A DNA stretch of 64,000 bases, taken from assembly GCA_936920625.1 (NCBI GenBank), contig CAKZHC010000015.1, positions 111,182 through 175,181 of the forward strand, given 5' to 3'. Shown piece by piece: positions 35,420-44,204 of this stretch. Every line of letters starts with the position of its first letter. The first letter of the stretch is position 1. Under the pieces are notes generated by a model, which saw only the letters and a program-made list of their open reading frames with translations, was not told where the DNA came from and made no database searches. The stretch comes from an uncultured Enterobacteriaceae bacterium (GTDB lineage Bacteria > Pseudomonadota > Gammaproteobacteria > Enterobacterales > Enterobacteriaceae). Made by a program: the position numbers and the translations under genes.

Positions 35420-36536
35420 GAGCTGGAATCACCTCTTCAGTCTGATGCAGTTGTGTATTAAGTTGCGGCTTATCCCCAGTACCGATTCGCCAGGCTTTTA
35501 ATTGCATCACATAGGTCAGTACTTGTGCCATGGGACGAAACAGTGAAGAAGGAATCTGTTGATTTATTTGGGTTGAACGGTAAACAGCCCTGGTAAGCAA
35601 TGGAAACTCCACCAGTTCAATCCGGTTTTGTACCGCTATCTGCCGAATATAGAGCGCGACATCGTCAACACCTTTTGCAATGACATACGGTGCCGGCGCT
35701 TTTGCAGGATCATACTTAAGCGCGACAGCGTAGTGCGTAGGGTTGGTAATGACGACGCTTGCATGGGGTACCTGTGTATTAATCTGCCCCATCGCTAACT
35801 GACGTTGTATTGCACGAATTCGCGATTTAATGTGGGGATCACCTTCAGCATTTTTGTATTCATCACGCACCTCTTTTTTGGTCATCTTCATCTTTTTCGT
35901 GAACAAAAATTTGCTAAGTGGCACATCGATCAGTGCAAACAGTACAACTACTATCACAAACGGGCGCGCGTCAGAGGCGAACATCTCCATTCCGTGTGAT
36001 ACAGCCTGAGAGAGGGGCATCATTTGCAGGTTGAGCAGCGATACCAGGCTTCCTTGAATAATGATCCATAATAATGACAGCAAAACGACGCATTTAGCTA
36101 TCATTTTGAGGATATCCATCAAATGCTGACGGGAAAACATCCGTTTTAACCCGCTAATGGGGCTTATCTTTTTTATATCCGGTTTCAGACGACTTGGAAC
36201 AAAGAGCCAGCCGCCTGGCATTAACGAAGCAACAACCCCGGCCAGTGGAATTGGCAGCAGGGTAGCAATGAGCTTTAACAGAATCAAAACCTGAATTAGC
36301 AGGAACTGATAGAGTGCACTGTCATCGTGAACTCTATCACTCATCTGGCGCATTGCCTTAAATGCCTCATCAGCCAGTCCACGATAGAAGGGGGCAAACA
36401 GGCTGATACACAAAAATGCCATCATCAGTGTGGCTGCCAGTGAAACGTCTCGTGAACGGGGAATTTCTCCCTTTTCTCTTGCCTTACGCAGCTTCTCTGC
36501 GGTGGGTTTTTCGCTTTTATCGCCACTACCTGACAT
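35406..36536 (-). CDS. lfhB: Lateral flagellar export switch protein LfhB (FlhB family)
   Basis: Controls the export switch from hook to filament substrates by self-cleavage. The N-terminal membrane domain has four hydrophobic segments. The autocleavage motif NPTH is at residues 265-268 in VVITNPTHYAVALKY, and GEIPRSRDV near residue 23 is the N-terminal signature. It is 376 residues. The start overlaps the lfiR stop as TAATG, and the end overlaps lfhA. Confidence 0.95.
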   Translation of the reverse strand: MSGSGDKSEKPTAEKLRKAREKGEIPRSRDVSLAATLMMAFLCISLFAPFYRGLADEAFKAMRQMSDRVHDDSALYQFLLIQVLILLKLIATLLPIPLAGVVASLMPGGWLFVPSRLKPDIKKISPISGLKRMFSRQHLMDILKMIAKCVVLLSLLWIIIQGSLVSLLNLQMMPLSQAVSHGMEMFASDARPFVIVVVLFALIDVPLSKFLFTKKMKMTKKEVRDEYKNAEGDPHIKSRIRAIQRQLAMGQINTQVPHASVVITNPTHYAVALKYDPAKAPAPYVIAKGVDDVALYIRQIAVQNRIELVEFPLLTRAVYRSTQINQQIPSSLFRPMAQVLTYVMQLKAWRIGTGDKPQLNTQLHQTEEVIPAHGTI

Positions 36537-37309
36537 TACGCTTCCCTCAGTTGATCGAAAAGTGCTATCACCCGGTTGGTTAATTGCAGATAGTGCTCAC
36601 CAATATGGCTACTGAGCACGATGAAACAGAGCAAACCAAATAACATACTTATTGGAAAACCCAGCGCAAAAAGGTTAAGTTGCGGAGCAACGCGGCTCAG
36701 TAAACCAAACGTTCCCTGCACCAGTAACATGATAAATACGGTGGGCAGTGCCAGCAGCACAGCACTAGAGAGGATCCAACCCAGCCCACTGGCTAAAGCA
36801 TGTAATGATGGAATGGTTATCGCCTTCCCGATGGGCCAGTAAATAAATCCCTTATATAAGATGGAAACAAGCAACAGATGACCATCAGCAATAAAAAAAA
36901 GCAGGCCGGACCAGATAAAAATTATTTGCGATATCACCATGGTTGAGCTGCCGTTAGCAGGATCATTCATCACTGCCATTCCAAGCCCCATATTCATTGA
37001 CAGAATCGCGCCAGCAGTTTGTAAGGCCCAAAATACCCACCACAACATCTGACCAAATAGCCAGCCCCAAATTATCTGTTCACCCGTCAGCAGCAGCGTA
37101 TTGGCGTTCATCAAATCGTTAATGACGATTTTTTCCTCTAAGACAGGCGCAATAATCATGCTTAGCAGAAAGGCAAGAATGATCCGGGCTTTTCTGGGCA
37201 AAGCCCGATTATCCAGTATGGGGCAGAAGAGGAAGAATGCCAGAATACGAACGAAGGGCAGCCATAACGCCAGCAGAGAAGCGATAAGTTCATTAACTGA
37301 CATAGCCAT
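36536..37309 (-). CDS. lfiR: Lateral flagellar export protein LfiR (FliR family)
   Basis: Membrane component of the export gate, assembled with FliP5 and FliQ4 into the secretion channel. Its residues are mostly hydrophobic with about six helices. RILAFFLFCPILDNRALPRKARI near the N-terminus and VFIMLLVQGTFGLLSRVAPQLNLFALGFP are family signatures. It is 257 residues. It begins immediately after the lfiQ stop. Confidence 0.94.
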   Translation of the reverse strand: MAMSVNELIASLLALWLPFVRILAFFLFCPILDNRALPRKARIILAFLLSMIIAPVLEEKIVINDLMNANTLLLTGEQIIWGWLFGQMLWWVFWALQTAGAILSMNMGLGMAVMNDPANGSSTMVISQIIFIWSGLLFFIADGHLLLVSILYKGFIYWPIGKAITIPSLHALASGLGWILSSAVLLALPTVFIMLLVQGTFGLLSRVAPQLNLFALGFPISMLFGLLCFIVLSSHIGEHYLQLTNRVIALFDQLREA

Positions 37310-37579
37310 TTAACCTACCAGTGTGGCGGCTTGTGAAAACAGGAGCTGGGTGTAGTCAATGAGTTGTACTAACATCCATTTACCGCCAAATACAAGCATC
37401 AGTAGTGTTACAGCCAGACGGGGTAAAAAACTGAGAGTTTGTTCATTAATCTGCGTGGTTGCCTGAAAAATACTCACCAGCAGCCCAGTTAATAAGCTTG
37501 GGATGATAGCCAGAGCAGAGATGATGAGTACCAGCCTCAATCCCTGAGCCAGCACATCGCCTGCGATATCGAGCGTCAT
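37310..37579 (-). CDS. lfiQ: Lateral flagellar export protein LfiQ (FliQ family)
   Basis: Two-helix membrane subunit of the FliPQR export channel. SLLTGLLVSIFQATTQINEQTLSFLPRL is the FliQ signature (IFQATTQINEQTLSF). The start lies in ATGATGA, where two consecutive ATG codons (37582, 37579) overlap the lfiP stop. I chose 37579, which gives 89 residues, the usual FliQ length. A longer frame upstream lies inside lfiP. Confidence 0.93.
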   Translation of the reverse strand: MTLDIAGDVLAQGLRLVLIISALAIIPSLLTGLLVSIFQATTQINEQTLSFLPRLAVTLLMLVFGGKWMLVQLIDYTQLLFSQAATLVG

Positions 37580-38334
37580 CATCCGCCCACCCCCTGAACA
37601 CTTTGGGTCAGCGTACCAACTAGCATCGACCAGCCATCGCACAGTACAAACAGAATCAGTTTAAAGGGTAGTGAGACAATCAGCGGCGAAAGCATCATCA
37701 TTCCCATTGCCATCAGAATACTGGCAACAATCAGATCAATAACCAAAAAAGGAATATAAATCATAAAGCCGATTTTAAAGGCCGTTTTTAGCTCGCTCAG
37801 AACAAATGCCGGTGTCACTATCGTCAAATCTTGCCCTTTGGGGTCCCCGGTTACCTTAGCAATAGTCATTATTTGTGACAGTGAGGTGGAGTTAGTTTGC
37901 GAAAGCATAAATACTTTCAGCGGGGCTTCTCCATTACGTAATGCCTGTTGCAGTGTAATCTTATTGTCCTGCCACGGTTTGACGGCGTTATTATAAATAT
38001 CATTCCAGACCGGGCGCATAACCAGCATAGTCAGCACTAGTGCAATGCCGGTCAGAACTTTATTGGGGGGAGATTGTTGCAAGCCGATTGCCTGGCGGAG
38101 CAGGGCCAGCACAATAATAAAGCGGGTGAAACAGGTCATCATTAGTAACATCACGGGCAACAGGCCCAGTAGTGTCATCAGAATGAGAATTTCGACTTTG
38201 ACACTGTAATCCTGACCACCTGCAATATTTGGCGTTGCGGTAAACAGAGGAATGCCCCCCTGTTCAGCTAATACACTGAATGGTAACAGGAGACATATTA
38301 GCCCCGTGCAACTAAACCTGGACAGTAACTTCAT
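37579..38334 (-). CDS. lfiP: Lateral flagellar export protein LfiP (FliP family)
   Basis: Core of the export channel. A cleavable-type signal peptide (MKLLSRFSCTGLICLLLPFSVLA) is followed by LMTCFTRFIIVLALLRQAIGLQQSPPNKVL (shown as TRFIIVLALLRQAIG) and TPAFVLSELKTAFKIGF plus YIPFLVIDL, all FliP hallmarks. It is 251 residues. lfiN overlaps its start by ATGA, so there is no fliO between FliN and FliP in this system. Confidence 0.95.
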   Translation of the reverse strand: MKLLSRFSCTGLICLLLPFSVLAEQGGIPLFTATPNIAGGQDYSVKVEILILMTLLGLLPVMLLMMTCFTRFIIVLALLRQAIGLQQSPPNKVLTGIALVLTMLVMRPVWNDIYNNAVKPWQDNKITLQQALRNGEAPLKVFMLSQTNSTSLSQIMTIAKVTGDPKGQDLTIVTPAFVLSELKTAFKIGFMIYIPFLVIDLIVASILMAMGMMMLSPLIVSLPFKLILFVLCDGWSMLVGTLTQSVQGVGG

Positions 38335-38708
38335 TGTGCCAGTTCGCCCAGCTCTTTGTTATTAAAATCGATCAGACGTAAACCATATTTATCATTGACT
38401 ATCACGACTTCAGCTGTACCGAAAAGCACGCCATTGATTTTGACATCCAGCGGCTCGCCAGCGAGCTTGTCCAGCTCAATCACAGAGTCGCTGCCCACGT
38501 TTATCAGGTCGGCAAGCGTAATCTCCACTGAGGCAACTTCGAGCGTCAGTGTGACCGGGATACGGCTAAACAGGGCAAGTGTATTGCGGCGTTCTTTTGG
38601 TGCTACAGCATCTGGTGTTACCTCTGTAGCTGCAAGATCTTCGTCGATCAAATCGAAGTCAAGATCCGGGTCAAACTCTGGCGTGGGGTTATTTTGTGAA
38701 TCGTTCAT
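38331..38708 (-). CDS. lfiN: Lateral flagellar C-ring protein LfiN (FliN family)
   Basis: Rotor switch component at the base of the C-ring, also a docking site for FliH. The first ~45 residues are acidic and variable (EFDPDLDFDLIDEDLAATEV). The SpoA/SPOA domain follows with IPVTLTLEVASVEITLADL, LDKLAGEPLDVKINGVLFG and YGLRLIDF. It is 125 residues. It is 2 bases downstream of lfiM and overlaps lfiP. Confidence 0.93.
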   Translation of the reverse strand: MNDSQNNPTPEFDPDLDFDLIDEDLAATEVTPDAVAPKERRNTLALFSRIPVTLTLEVASVEITLADLINVGSDSVIELDKLAGEPLDVKINGVLFGTAEVVIVNDKYGLRLIDFNNKELGELAQ

Positions 38709-38710
38709 GA

Positions 38711-39568
38711 TTATTGACTCGTTTTGTCCGCAAATTCAGAGAGAAAGAGAGAGCCGCGATCCTCTCGGATTGCCGCCGTAAACAATTGATGGCTGCCAAT
38801 TGAAAGTGGCACCCGTTCTGCCATAGCAATAGGAATGACATCGCCAGATTTCAGCTTGACAATATCAGCCACCGTTAGCTGGAGGGTGGCGAGTTTTCCT
38901 GTCAACCGTATAGGGAGAGTACGGAAGTTAACTTGCTGGGGAACAGTGGTGACTTCGTTGGAAGGAATTGATAGCGATGACTGGCGGAGTGTTGCCAGCA
39001 GGCGGTCCACATGAGCGTTATCAAGTAATAATGAAAAAGTACCATTGCGATAACCATCGATAGTGAAATCGATCTGACATGCCCACTGAGTAATAAGTGT
39101 TGAGTAGTCAGGTTTAAGCTCAAGTTGACTGGAAAACAGTTCCGGACAGCATAACAATGTTAGCATCTCAGATGCCAGTTTATTTAATAATCTTTCCTCA
39201 GTTTTAGTGATAATGGATTGAGGGGGCGCTTCATCGAAATGAAGACGTGCCAGACCATAATAATCCTGAAGGATGTCAAGCAGCATTCTGCGGTCAACAC
39301 GGAACCCCAAATTACCTAACTGAGAGCTGAATACAGTTGACTGCTTAATCGCACTATCCATGTGAAAGTCGAATTGTGTCAGATTGACATTCACTCTAAA
39401 CTTTCTTAGAAAATAGATGCTTAATTTGCTATCCAATAGATCGAATTTATCATTGAATATTTTTGGAACTTTGTGATAGGGACGCCCAAGTTTATTAGCA
39501 TCCAGGCGTGTTATCTCAGGATGTTCTCCTGGAGGATAAATTCTAATATGATTGCCTTTTGAACGCAT
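38711..39568 (-). CDS. lfiM: Lateral flagellar switch protein LfiM (FliM family)
   Basis: Middle C-ring protein, first gene of the leftward operon. RPYHKVPKIFNDKFDLLDSK near residue 28 and FSSQLGNLGFRVDRRMLLDIL are seen, and a C-terminal SPOA domain shows LPIRLTGKLATLQLTVADIVKLKSGDVIPI. It is 285 residues, shorter than chemotactic FliM (~334). No N-terminal CheY-binding LSQxEIDALL peptide is visible, consistent with lateral systems that are not steered by CheY through this motif. There is no clear ribosome site before ATG 39568. Confidence 0.88.
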   Translation of the reverse strand: MRSKGNHIRIYPPGEHPEITRLDANKLGRPYHKVPKIFNDKFDLLDSKLSIYFLRKFRVNVNLTQFDFHMDSAIKQSTVFSSQLGNLGFRVDRRMLLDILQDYYGLARLHFDEAPPQSIITKTEERLLNKLASEMLTLLCCPELFSSQLELKPDYSTLITQWACQIDFTIDGYRNGTFSLLLDNAHVDRLLATLRQSSLSIPSNEVTTVPQQVNFRTLPIRLTGKLATLQLTVADIVKLKSGDVIPIAMAERVPLSIGSHQLFTAAIREDRGSLFLSEFADKTSQ

Positions 39569-40094
39569 TGTAATGAACCATCATTGAATTATTTAGTAAG
39601 AGTGGAAGAGTCTTTCTTCTGACTGTTATAATTCTAATTATAATTACGAATATATCGTAATATGTAAATCAGATTTTGATAACCCACGTTCAGCCAGGAA
39701 AGAGACTAATATTGTACAATTCATGACACCGTCCAACATTATGTGATCTGTTCTCAAATGGTGATGCAGATTACAGCTTTGATCGAATGGTTTTACAAAT
39801 TATTAATTGTTATTAATTCCAATAATCAGTAGAACCCCAGAAGAGGAATTCCAGATAACCTAATGTTTTACAAAGATTAATTATTTAATAACTTTGTTTG
39901 ACTAGTTTACTTCTTATGAATGTATATAATCATCGTGAATTTCGACAATTTCGACATCAAACAATTTCATTTATCTCTCGTTGTAACAGTATAAACCCAG
40001 GATTAATTAATTGAGTATCAAGTGCTGTAACTGTTACGTTAACACCTTATTACATGTGCAGGCATGCGCAGGATAATACGATGGAGTAACTGCT
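39569..40094. promoter_or_regulatory. Divergent control region lfiM / lafK
   Basis: 526 AT-rich bases separate the two divergent operons. A perfect inverted repeat ATTACGA-ATATA-TCGTAAT (39643-39661) lies 75-93 bases upstream of lfiM and is a candidate operator. No convincing -24/-12 sigma-54 element was found on either strand here, and no gene is supported. Confidence 0.5.
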
Positions 40095-41129
40095 ATGAAG
40101 ATGGTGGAGAATATTCAATCAGAATATAAGGTGAAGTATATAGCTGAGGCAAAATCGAGCAGAGAATTATTTTCTTTGGCTGAGAGAGTAGCCAGATTTA
40201 GTGTTCCTGTCATGATTACGGGAGAAACCGGCACAGGGAAAGAGTGTGTGGCAAAATATATTCACCAGCACGGAAATAATCCCGCTTCCCCCTATGTTGG
40301 CGTTAATTGCGCTGCCATTCCAGAAAACATGTTAGAAGCCATTCTATTTGGTTATGAAAAGGGGGCTTTCACCGGTGCGATATCCAGTCAGCCGGGTAAA
40401 TTTGAGCTGGCCAATGGCGGTACGCTATTACTGGATGAAATTGGCGATATGCCACTGACATTACAGGTAAAAATTTTACGGGTACTTCAGGAACAGGAAG
40501 TTGAACGATTAGGAAGCCATAAAAAAATACCTCTTAATCTTCGAATTATAGCCTCAACCAACAGAGATCTGGCACAGGAAATTATTGAAGGGCGTTTCCG
40601 CCAGGATTTGTTCTATCGGCTGGCTGTAGTACCGTTACATATTGCGCCCCTGCGTGAACGCCCTCAAGATATTTTGCCGTTAACTCGTTTTTTTATCAGT
40701 AAATATCAGTCTATTGTTAAACGAAATGTTGAAATGACGTCTTGTGCTCGTGAGGCATTAGAAAACTATAGCTGGCCTGGTAACGTGCGGGAGCTTGAGA
40801 ACGTTATACAAAGGGGACTGATTATGTGTAATGGGGATAAGCTGTGTGCATCCTGCTTCGGTTTACCCGTTTCTGCCTCTGTTGCTAAAAGGACTCAATT
40901 TACAGTAGCTAGTGGGCACTGGCATGAGAAGAGTCTAATGAATAATGATGAAAGCCAGATAAAAAAGCAGGGCAGAATAGCTGAATTCCAATACATTCTT
41001 GATCTTCTTAATCGCTATAAAGGCAATAAATCAAAAACTGCTGAGTTCCTTGGCATTACGCCTCGTGCATTGCGTTATCGTCTGGCTTCTATGCGCCAGC
41101 AGGGATTTGACACGAGTTGTTTCTCATAA
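40095..41129 (+). CDS. lafK: Sigma-54-dependent lateral flagellar regulator LafK
   Basis: Enhancer-binding protein that activates sigma-54 promoters of the lateral flagellar genes. The AAA+ domain has Walker A GETGTGKE (43-50), the sigma-54 contact loop GAFTGA (90-95), Walker B LLLDEIGD (111-118) and the sensor-type arginine region FRQDLFYRL. A Fis-type helix-turn-helix is at the C-terminus (NKSKTAEFLGITPRALRYRL). Only ~20 residues precede the AAA+ core, so there is no receiver or other sensor domain. It is 344 residues. ATG 40095 has GGAG 8-11 bases upstream. It heads the rightward lafK-lfiEFGHIJ operon. Confidence 0.93.
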   Translation: MKMVENIQSEYKVKYIAEAKSSRELFSLAERVARFSVPVMITGETGTGKECVAKYIHQHGNNPASPYVGVNCAAIPENMLEAILFGYEKGAFTGAISSQPGKFELANGGTLLLDEIGDMPLTLQVKILRVLQEQEVERLGSHKKIPLNLRIIASTNRDLAQEIIEGRFRQDLFYRLAVVPLHIAPLRERPQDILPLTRFFISKYQSIVKRNVEMTSCAREALENYSWPGNVRELENVIQRGLIMCNGDKLCASCFGLPVSASVAKRTQFTVASGHWHEKSLMNNDESQIKKQGRIAEFQYILDLLNRYKGNKSKTAEFLGITPRALRYRLASMRQQGFDTSCFS

Positions 41130-41149
41130 TTCACATTCAGGACCAATAA

Positions 41150-41491
41150 ATGGCTGAGATATTAAATGTTGTCGCTGGTAACAACAACGGCATGATGTTG
41201 CGAATGCAGCAGATGAAAATGCAGGCAAGTGGTTCAATAATAGCAAACCCTCAGTTGGCACCCCCTGATGCACCCTCGTTTCAATCAGTCTTAAAGCAGG
41301 CTATAAACAAGGTAGACCAGTATCAACATTCTGCTAACAATAAGCAGCGAGCGATTGAGATGGGTGAGAGCGATGACCTTAACGGCGCGATAATTGGTAT
41401 GCAGGAAGCCAGCGTCACCTTTTCAGCGATGGTTCAGGTACGCAACAAACTGGCTCAGGCGTTTGACGACGTACTGAATATGCCACTGTAA
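41150..41491 (+). CDS. lfiE: Lateral flagellar MS-ring/rod junction protein LfiE (FliE family)
   Basis: Joins the MS-ring to the proximal rod and is needed to open export. The C-terminal signature SVTFSAMVQVRNKLAQAFDDVLNMPL with MQEASVTF is the FliE pattern (QxASxxFxxxxxVRNKLxxAYxEIMxMxV). It is 113 residues. It starts 20 bases after lafK. Confidence 0.93.
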   Translation: MAEILNVVAGNNNGMMLRMQQMKMQASGSIIANPQLAPPDAPSFQSVLKQAINKVDQYQHSANNKQRAIEMGESDDLNGAIIGMQEASVTFSAMVQVRNKLAQAFDDVLNMPL

Positions 41492-41496
41492 GGGGT

Positions 41497-43176
41497 ATGG
41501 CTGTGTTCGACAAGTTGAAACAAAAACTGCCGGAAAATCTGATCATAATACTAAAAAAGTTCGCCTTGCCTCTGGCGGTGGCTGTTGCCGCTACAGCTAT
41601 TGTTGTTGGTTTGCTGTGGCAAAGTAACAATGGTTACACCATGCTATATGGTTCTCAAGAGCGGTTGCCAATAACAGACGTGGTTCAAGTACTGAGTGGT
41701 GAAGGGATCAGCTATCGTGTCGAACCTAAAAGCGGCAATCTGATGGTGCGGGAAAGTGATCTGGCATCGGCAAGAATGGCGCTGGCGTCTAAAGGCATCA
41801 CTGCTAGCATTCCGGCGGGATATGAGCTGATGGACAAAGAAGAGATGCTGGGAAGCAGCCAGTTTATGCAAAATGTCCGGCTTAAGCGAAGTCTGGAAGG
41901 GGAACTGGCAAAAAGTATTATGACCATCGATAGCGTTGAATACGCACGTGTTCATCTTGGTATTACTGAAACCAGTTCATTTGTACTAACCAATAAGCCA
42001 GACAGCACTGCGTCAGTGGTAGTACGGCTCAAATATGGACGGCAACTCTCTCAGGATCAGGTGGCTGCAATCGTCAGCCTGATATCAGGTAGTGTACCAG
42101 GACTTAAGCCTAAACAGGTGCAGGTAATAGATCAGCATGGCACGCTGCTCTCGGCAGAACTTGATGAATCAGATAGTGGTCCGGGTTATCGCCATGGCAG
42201 AGAAATTATGCAACGCTTACGCCATGATACTGAACGAAGTATTGCCACTTTGCTTACCCCAGTCGTAGGTCAGGGAAACTTCCGGGTAAGTGTCGTGCCC
42301 CGCATCAATTTGAGTCAGGTTGAAGAGACTCAGGAACGTTATCTCAATGAGCCGCGTGTCAATTCAGAGCGTCTCCACCAGGAGAATACGACTGAGCAGC
42401 TGGCGATTGGTATACCCGGTTCACTGAGCAATCGTCCGGTCAATCAGGCACCACCACAAAATAATCAACGAAACGGCGGGCAAAATGCACAAAACGGGCA
42501 AAATGCGCAAAACGGTAATCAGCAGATGGCAACGCGCAACGATGCTGAACGGCAGTTTTCCTGGGATCGTGACATTCGTCATATTCGCCATCAAGGGTTC
42601 TTGCTGGAGCGTTTGACTGTAGCGGTTATCCTGAATCAGCAGGCTCCTCAGCTCGAAAAATGGGATGATCAACGACAGAAGCAGATGATCGAACTGCTTG
42701 ACAGTGCAGCGGGGATTGATAGCACTCGTGGTGATGTATTAACGCTAAGCCGGATGGCTTTCATGCCTGAAGAAGTTCATCCTGAAACAATCGAACCCTG
42801 GTGGGAACGCGATATCACATTGCTGTGGGCTGAGCGCATTGGCACTGGTCTGCTGGCGTTGCTGGTTATCCTTTTCGGTGTTCTTCCTATGCTGCGCCGT
42901 ATTGGCAGTGGGGCTCAGGCGCAAATGGCAAAAACATCACAGGCTACTACTCGGCATGATGAAACATCAAATGAAGACAATCCCGATGGGGATGAAAGTA
43001 AGTTCGTACTGAAAGGTAATGCCTTCCAGTCTGATGAGAACCTTCCGCCACAAGGTTCCGGGCTGGAAACTAAAATTGCTTTCCTACAGACCCTGGCGCA
43101 AAACGAGACTGATCGCGTTGCCGATGTACTGAAACAGTGGATTAACAATAATGAGCGAACCAGAATCCGTAGTTGA
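41497..43176 (+). CDS. lfiF: Lateral flagellar MS-ring protein LfiF (FliF family)
   Basis: Inner-membrane ring on which the basal body is built. There are two membrane helices, near 26-42 and 449-464. Ring-building motifs include GYTMLYG, GISYRVEP, NVRLKRSLEGELAKSI, VEYARVHLGI and SLISGSVPGLKPKQVQVID. The variable loop near 315-350 holds repeats of NGQNAQ encoded by two 18-bp units. The C-terminus (SGLETKIAFLQTLAQNETDRVADVLKQWI) is the FliG-binding tail. It is 559 residues and overlaps lfiG by 26 bases. Confidence 0.95.
   Translation: MAVFDKLKQKLPENLIIILKKFALPLAVAVAATAIVVGLLWQSNNGYTMLYGSQERLPITDVVQVLSGEGISYRVEPKSGNLMVRESDLASARMALASKGITASIPAGYELMDKEEMLGSSQFMQNVRLKRSLEGELAKSIMTIDSVEYARVHLGITETSSFVLTNKPDSTASVVVRLKYGRQLSQDQVAAIVSLISGSVPGLKPKQVQVIDQHGTLLSAELDESDSGPGYRHGREIMQRLRHDTERSIATLLTPVVGQGNFRVSVVPRINLSQVEETQERYLNEPRVNSERLHQENTTEQLAIGIPGSLSNRPVNQAPPQNNQRNGGQNAQNGQNAQNGNQQMATRNDAERQFSWDRDIRHIRHQGFLLERLTVAVILNQQAPQLEKWDDQRQKQMIELLDSAAGIDSTRGDVLTLSRMAFMPEEVHPETIEPWWERDITLLWAERIGTGLLALLVILFGVLPMLRRIGSGAQAQMAKTSQATTRHDETSNEDNPDGDESKFVLKGNAFQSDENLPPQGSGLETKIAFLQTLAQNETDRVADVLKQWINNNERTRIRS
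42481..42516 (+). repeat. Two 18-bp tandem units in lfiF
   Basis: Units 42481-42498 and 42499-42516 differ at two positions. They encode the Gln/Asn/Gly-rich periplasmic loop with tandem QNAQNG. Confidence 0.85.
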
Positions 43177-44197
43177 TACCAGTAGCAGCAAATCTGAGGA
43201 ATCAAAAGCCTCTCACTCGCAGCTGGAGCAGGCAGCAATTGTATTGCTAAGTATTGGTGAGGAAGCGGCTGCTTCTGTGATGAGTAAAATGTCGCGCGAG
43301 GAAGTGTTGCGGCTTAGCGAGGTAATGGCGCGCCTGCATGGGGTAAAACTGCCACAGGCACGTCAGGCGATGAATAATTTTTTCAACGACTATCGGGAAC
43401 AGAGTGGGATTAATGGCGCTTCCCGTCACTACCTTCGCACTATTTTGGAAAAAGCGCTGGGTACTGAAATTGCCCGTAGTGTGATTAACGGCATCTATGG
43501 TGATGAAATCCGTTATCGCATGACCCGGCTGCAATGGGTAGATGCCCCTCAGCTGACCGCGATGATAGAGCAGGAACACGTACAACTACAGGCAGTGTTT
43601 CTGGCATTTCTGCCGCCAGATGTTGCGGCTGGTGTTCTGGGCTCTTTGGATATAGCACGCCAGGAAGAGTTGCTATACCGAATTGCGCGGCTTGATGATA
43701 TCAACCGTGACGTCGTCGATGAATTAGACAGGCTCATTGAGAGGGGAGTGGCAGTGCTCTCCGAACATGGCTCTAAGGTGCGGGGAGTGCGCCAGGCGGC
43801 CAATATTGTTAACCGGATCAGTAGTAACCAGCAGGAACTGCTACAGCAGCTGGAGGAACGCGATGGAGAAGTAGCTGATGAGCTGAAGAATGAGATGTAT
43901 GAGTTCTTTATTCTCAGCCGGCAACAGCAGAGTGTCATTCAGCGTTTACTGGAAGAGGTCCCACTCGAGGAGTGGGCAGTGGCCCTGAAGGGTACGGAAG
44001 CTGCACTGCGCCAGGTAATCTACGATGCGATGCCCAGGCGTCAGGTACAGCTTTTGCAAAGCATGACTACACGTCTTGGCCCGGTTCCTGTCAGTCGCGT
44101 AGAGCAGGTGCGTAAGGAGATCATGGTTACGGTGCGTGAACTGGCGGAGTCCGGTGAGATTCAGATCCAGCTGTTCAATGAACAGACGATGGAGTAA
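43151..44197 (+). CDS. lfiG: Lateral flagellar motor switch protein LfiG (FliG family)
   Basis: Rotor protein that touches the stator and sets torque. The N-terminal FliF-binding domain (QAAIVLLSIGEEAAASVMSKMS), middle domain with an EHPQ-like region (IEQEHVQLQAVFLAFLPPDVAAGVL) and C-terminal charged helix (EVPLEEWAVALKGTEAALRQVIYDAMPRR) are all present. It is 348 residues. The start lies inside the lfiF end, suggesting coupling. Confidence 0.94.
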   Translation: MSEPESVVDTSSSKSEESKASHSQLEQAAIVLLSIGEEAAASVMSKMSREEVLRLSEVMARLHGVKLPQARQAMNNFFNDYREQSGINGASRHYLRTILEKALGTEIARSVINGIYGDEIRYRMTRLQWVDAPQLTAMIEQEHVQLQAVFLAFLPPDVAAGVLGSLDIARQEELLYRIARLDDINRDVVDELDRLIERGVAVLSEHGSKVRGVRQAANIVNRISSNQQELLQQLEERDGEVADELKNEMYEFFILSRQQQSVIQRLLEEVPLEEWAVALKGTEAALRQVIYDAMPRRQVQLLQSMTTRLGPVPVSRVEQVRKEIMVTVRELAESGEIQIQLFNEQTME

Positions 44198-44204
44198 CTG
44201 GCAG

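Noticed and set aside
39741..39758. CRP site in the lfiM-lafK region (TGTGATCTGTTCTCAA)
   Set aside because: Only the left half-site fits; the right half lacks TCACA.
43549..43938. Ser/Arg-rich 129-codon minus-strand frame
   Set aside because: Antisense to lfiG; composition mirrors the Glu/Leu-rich coding strand.
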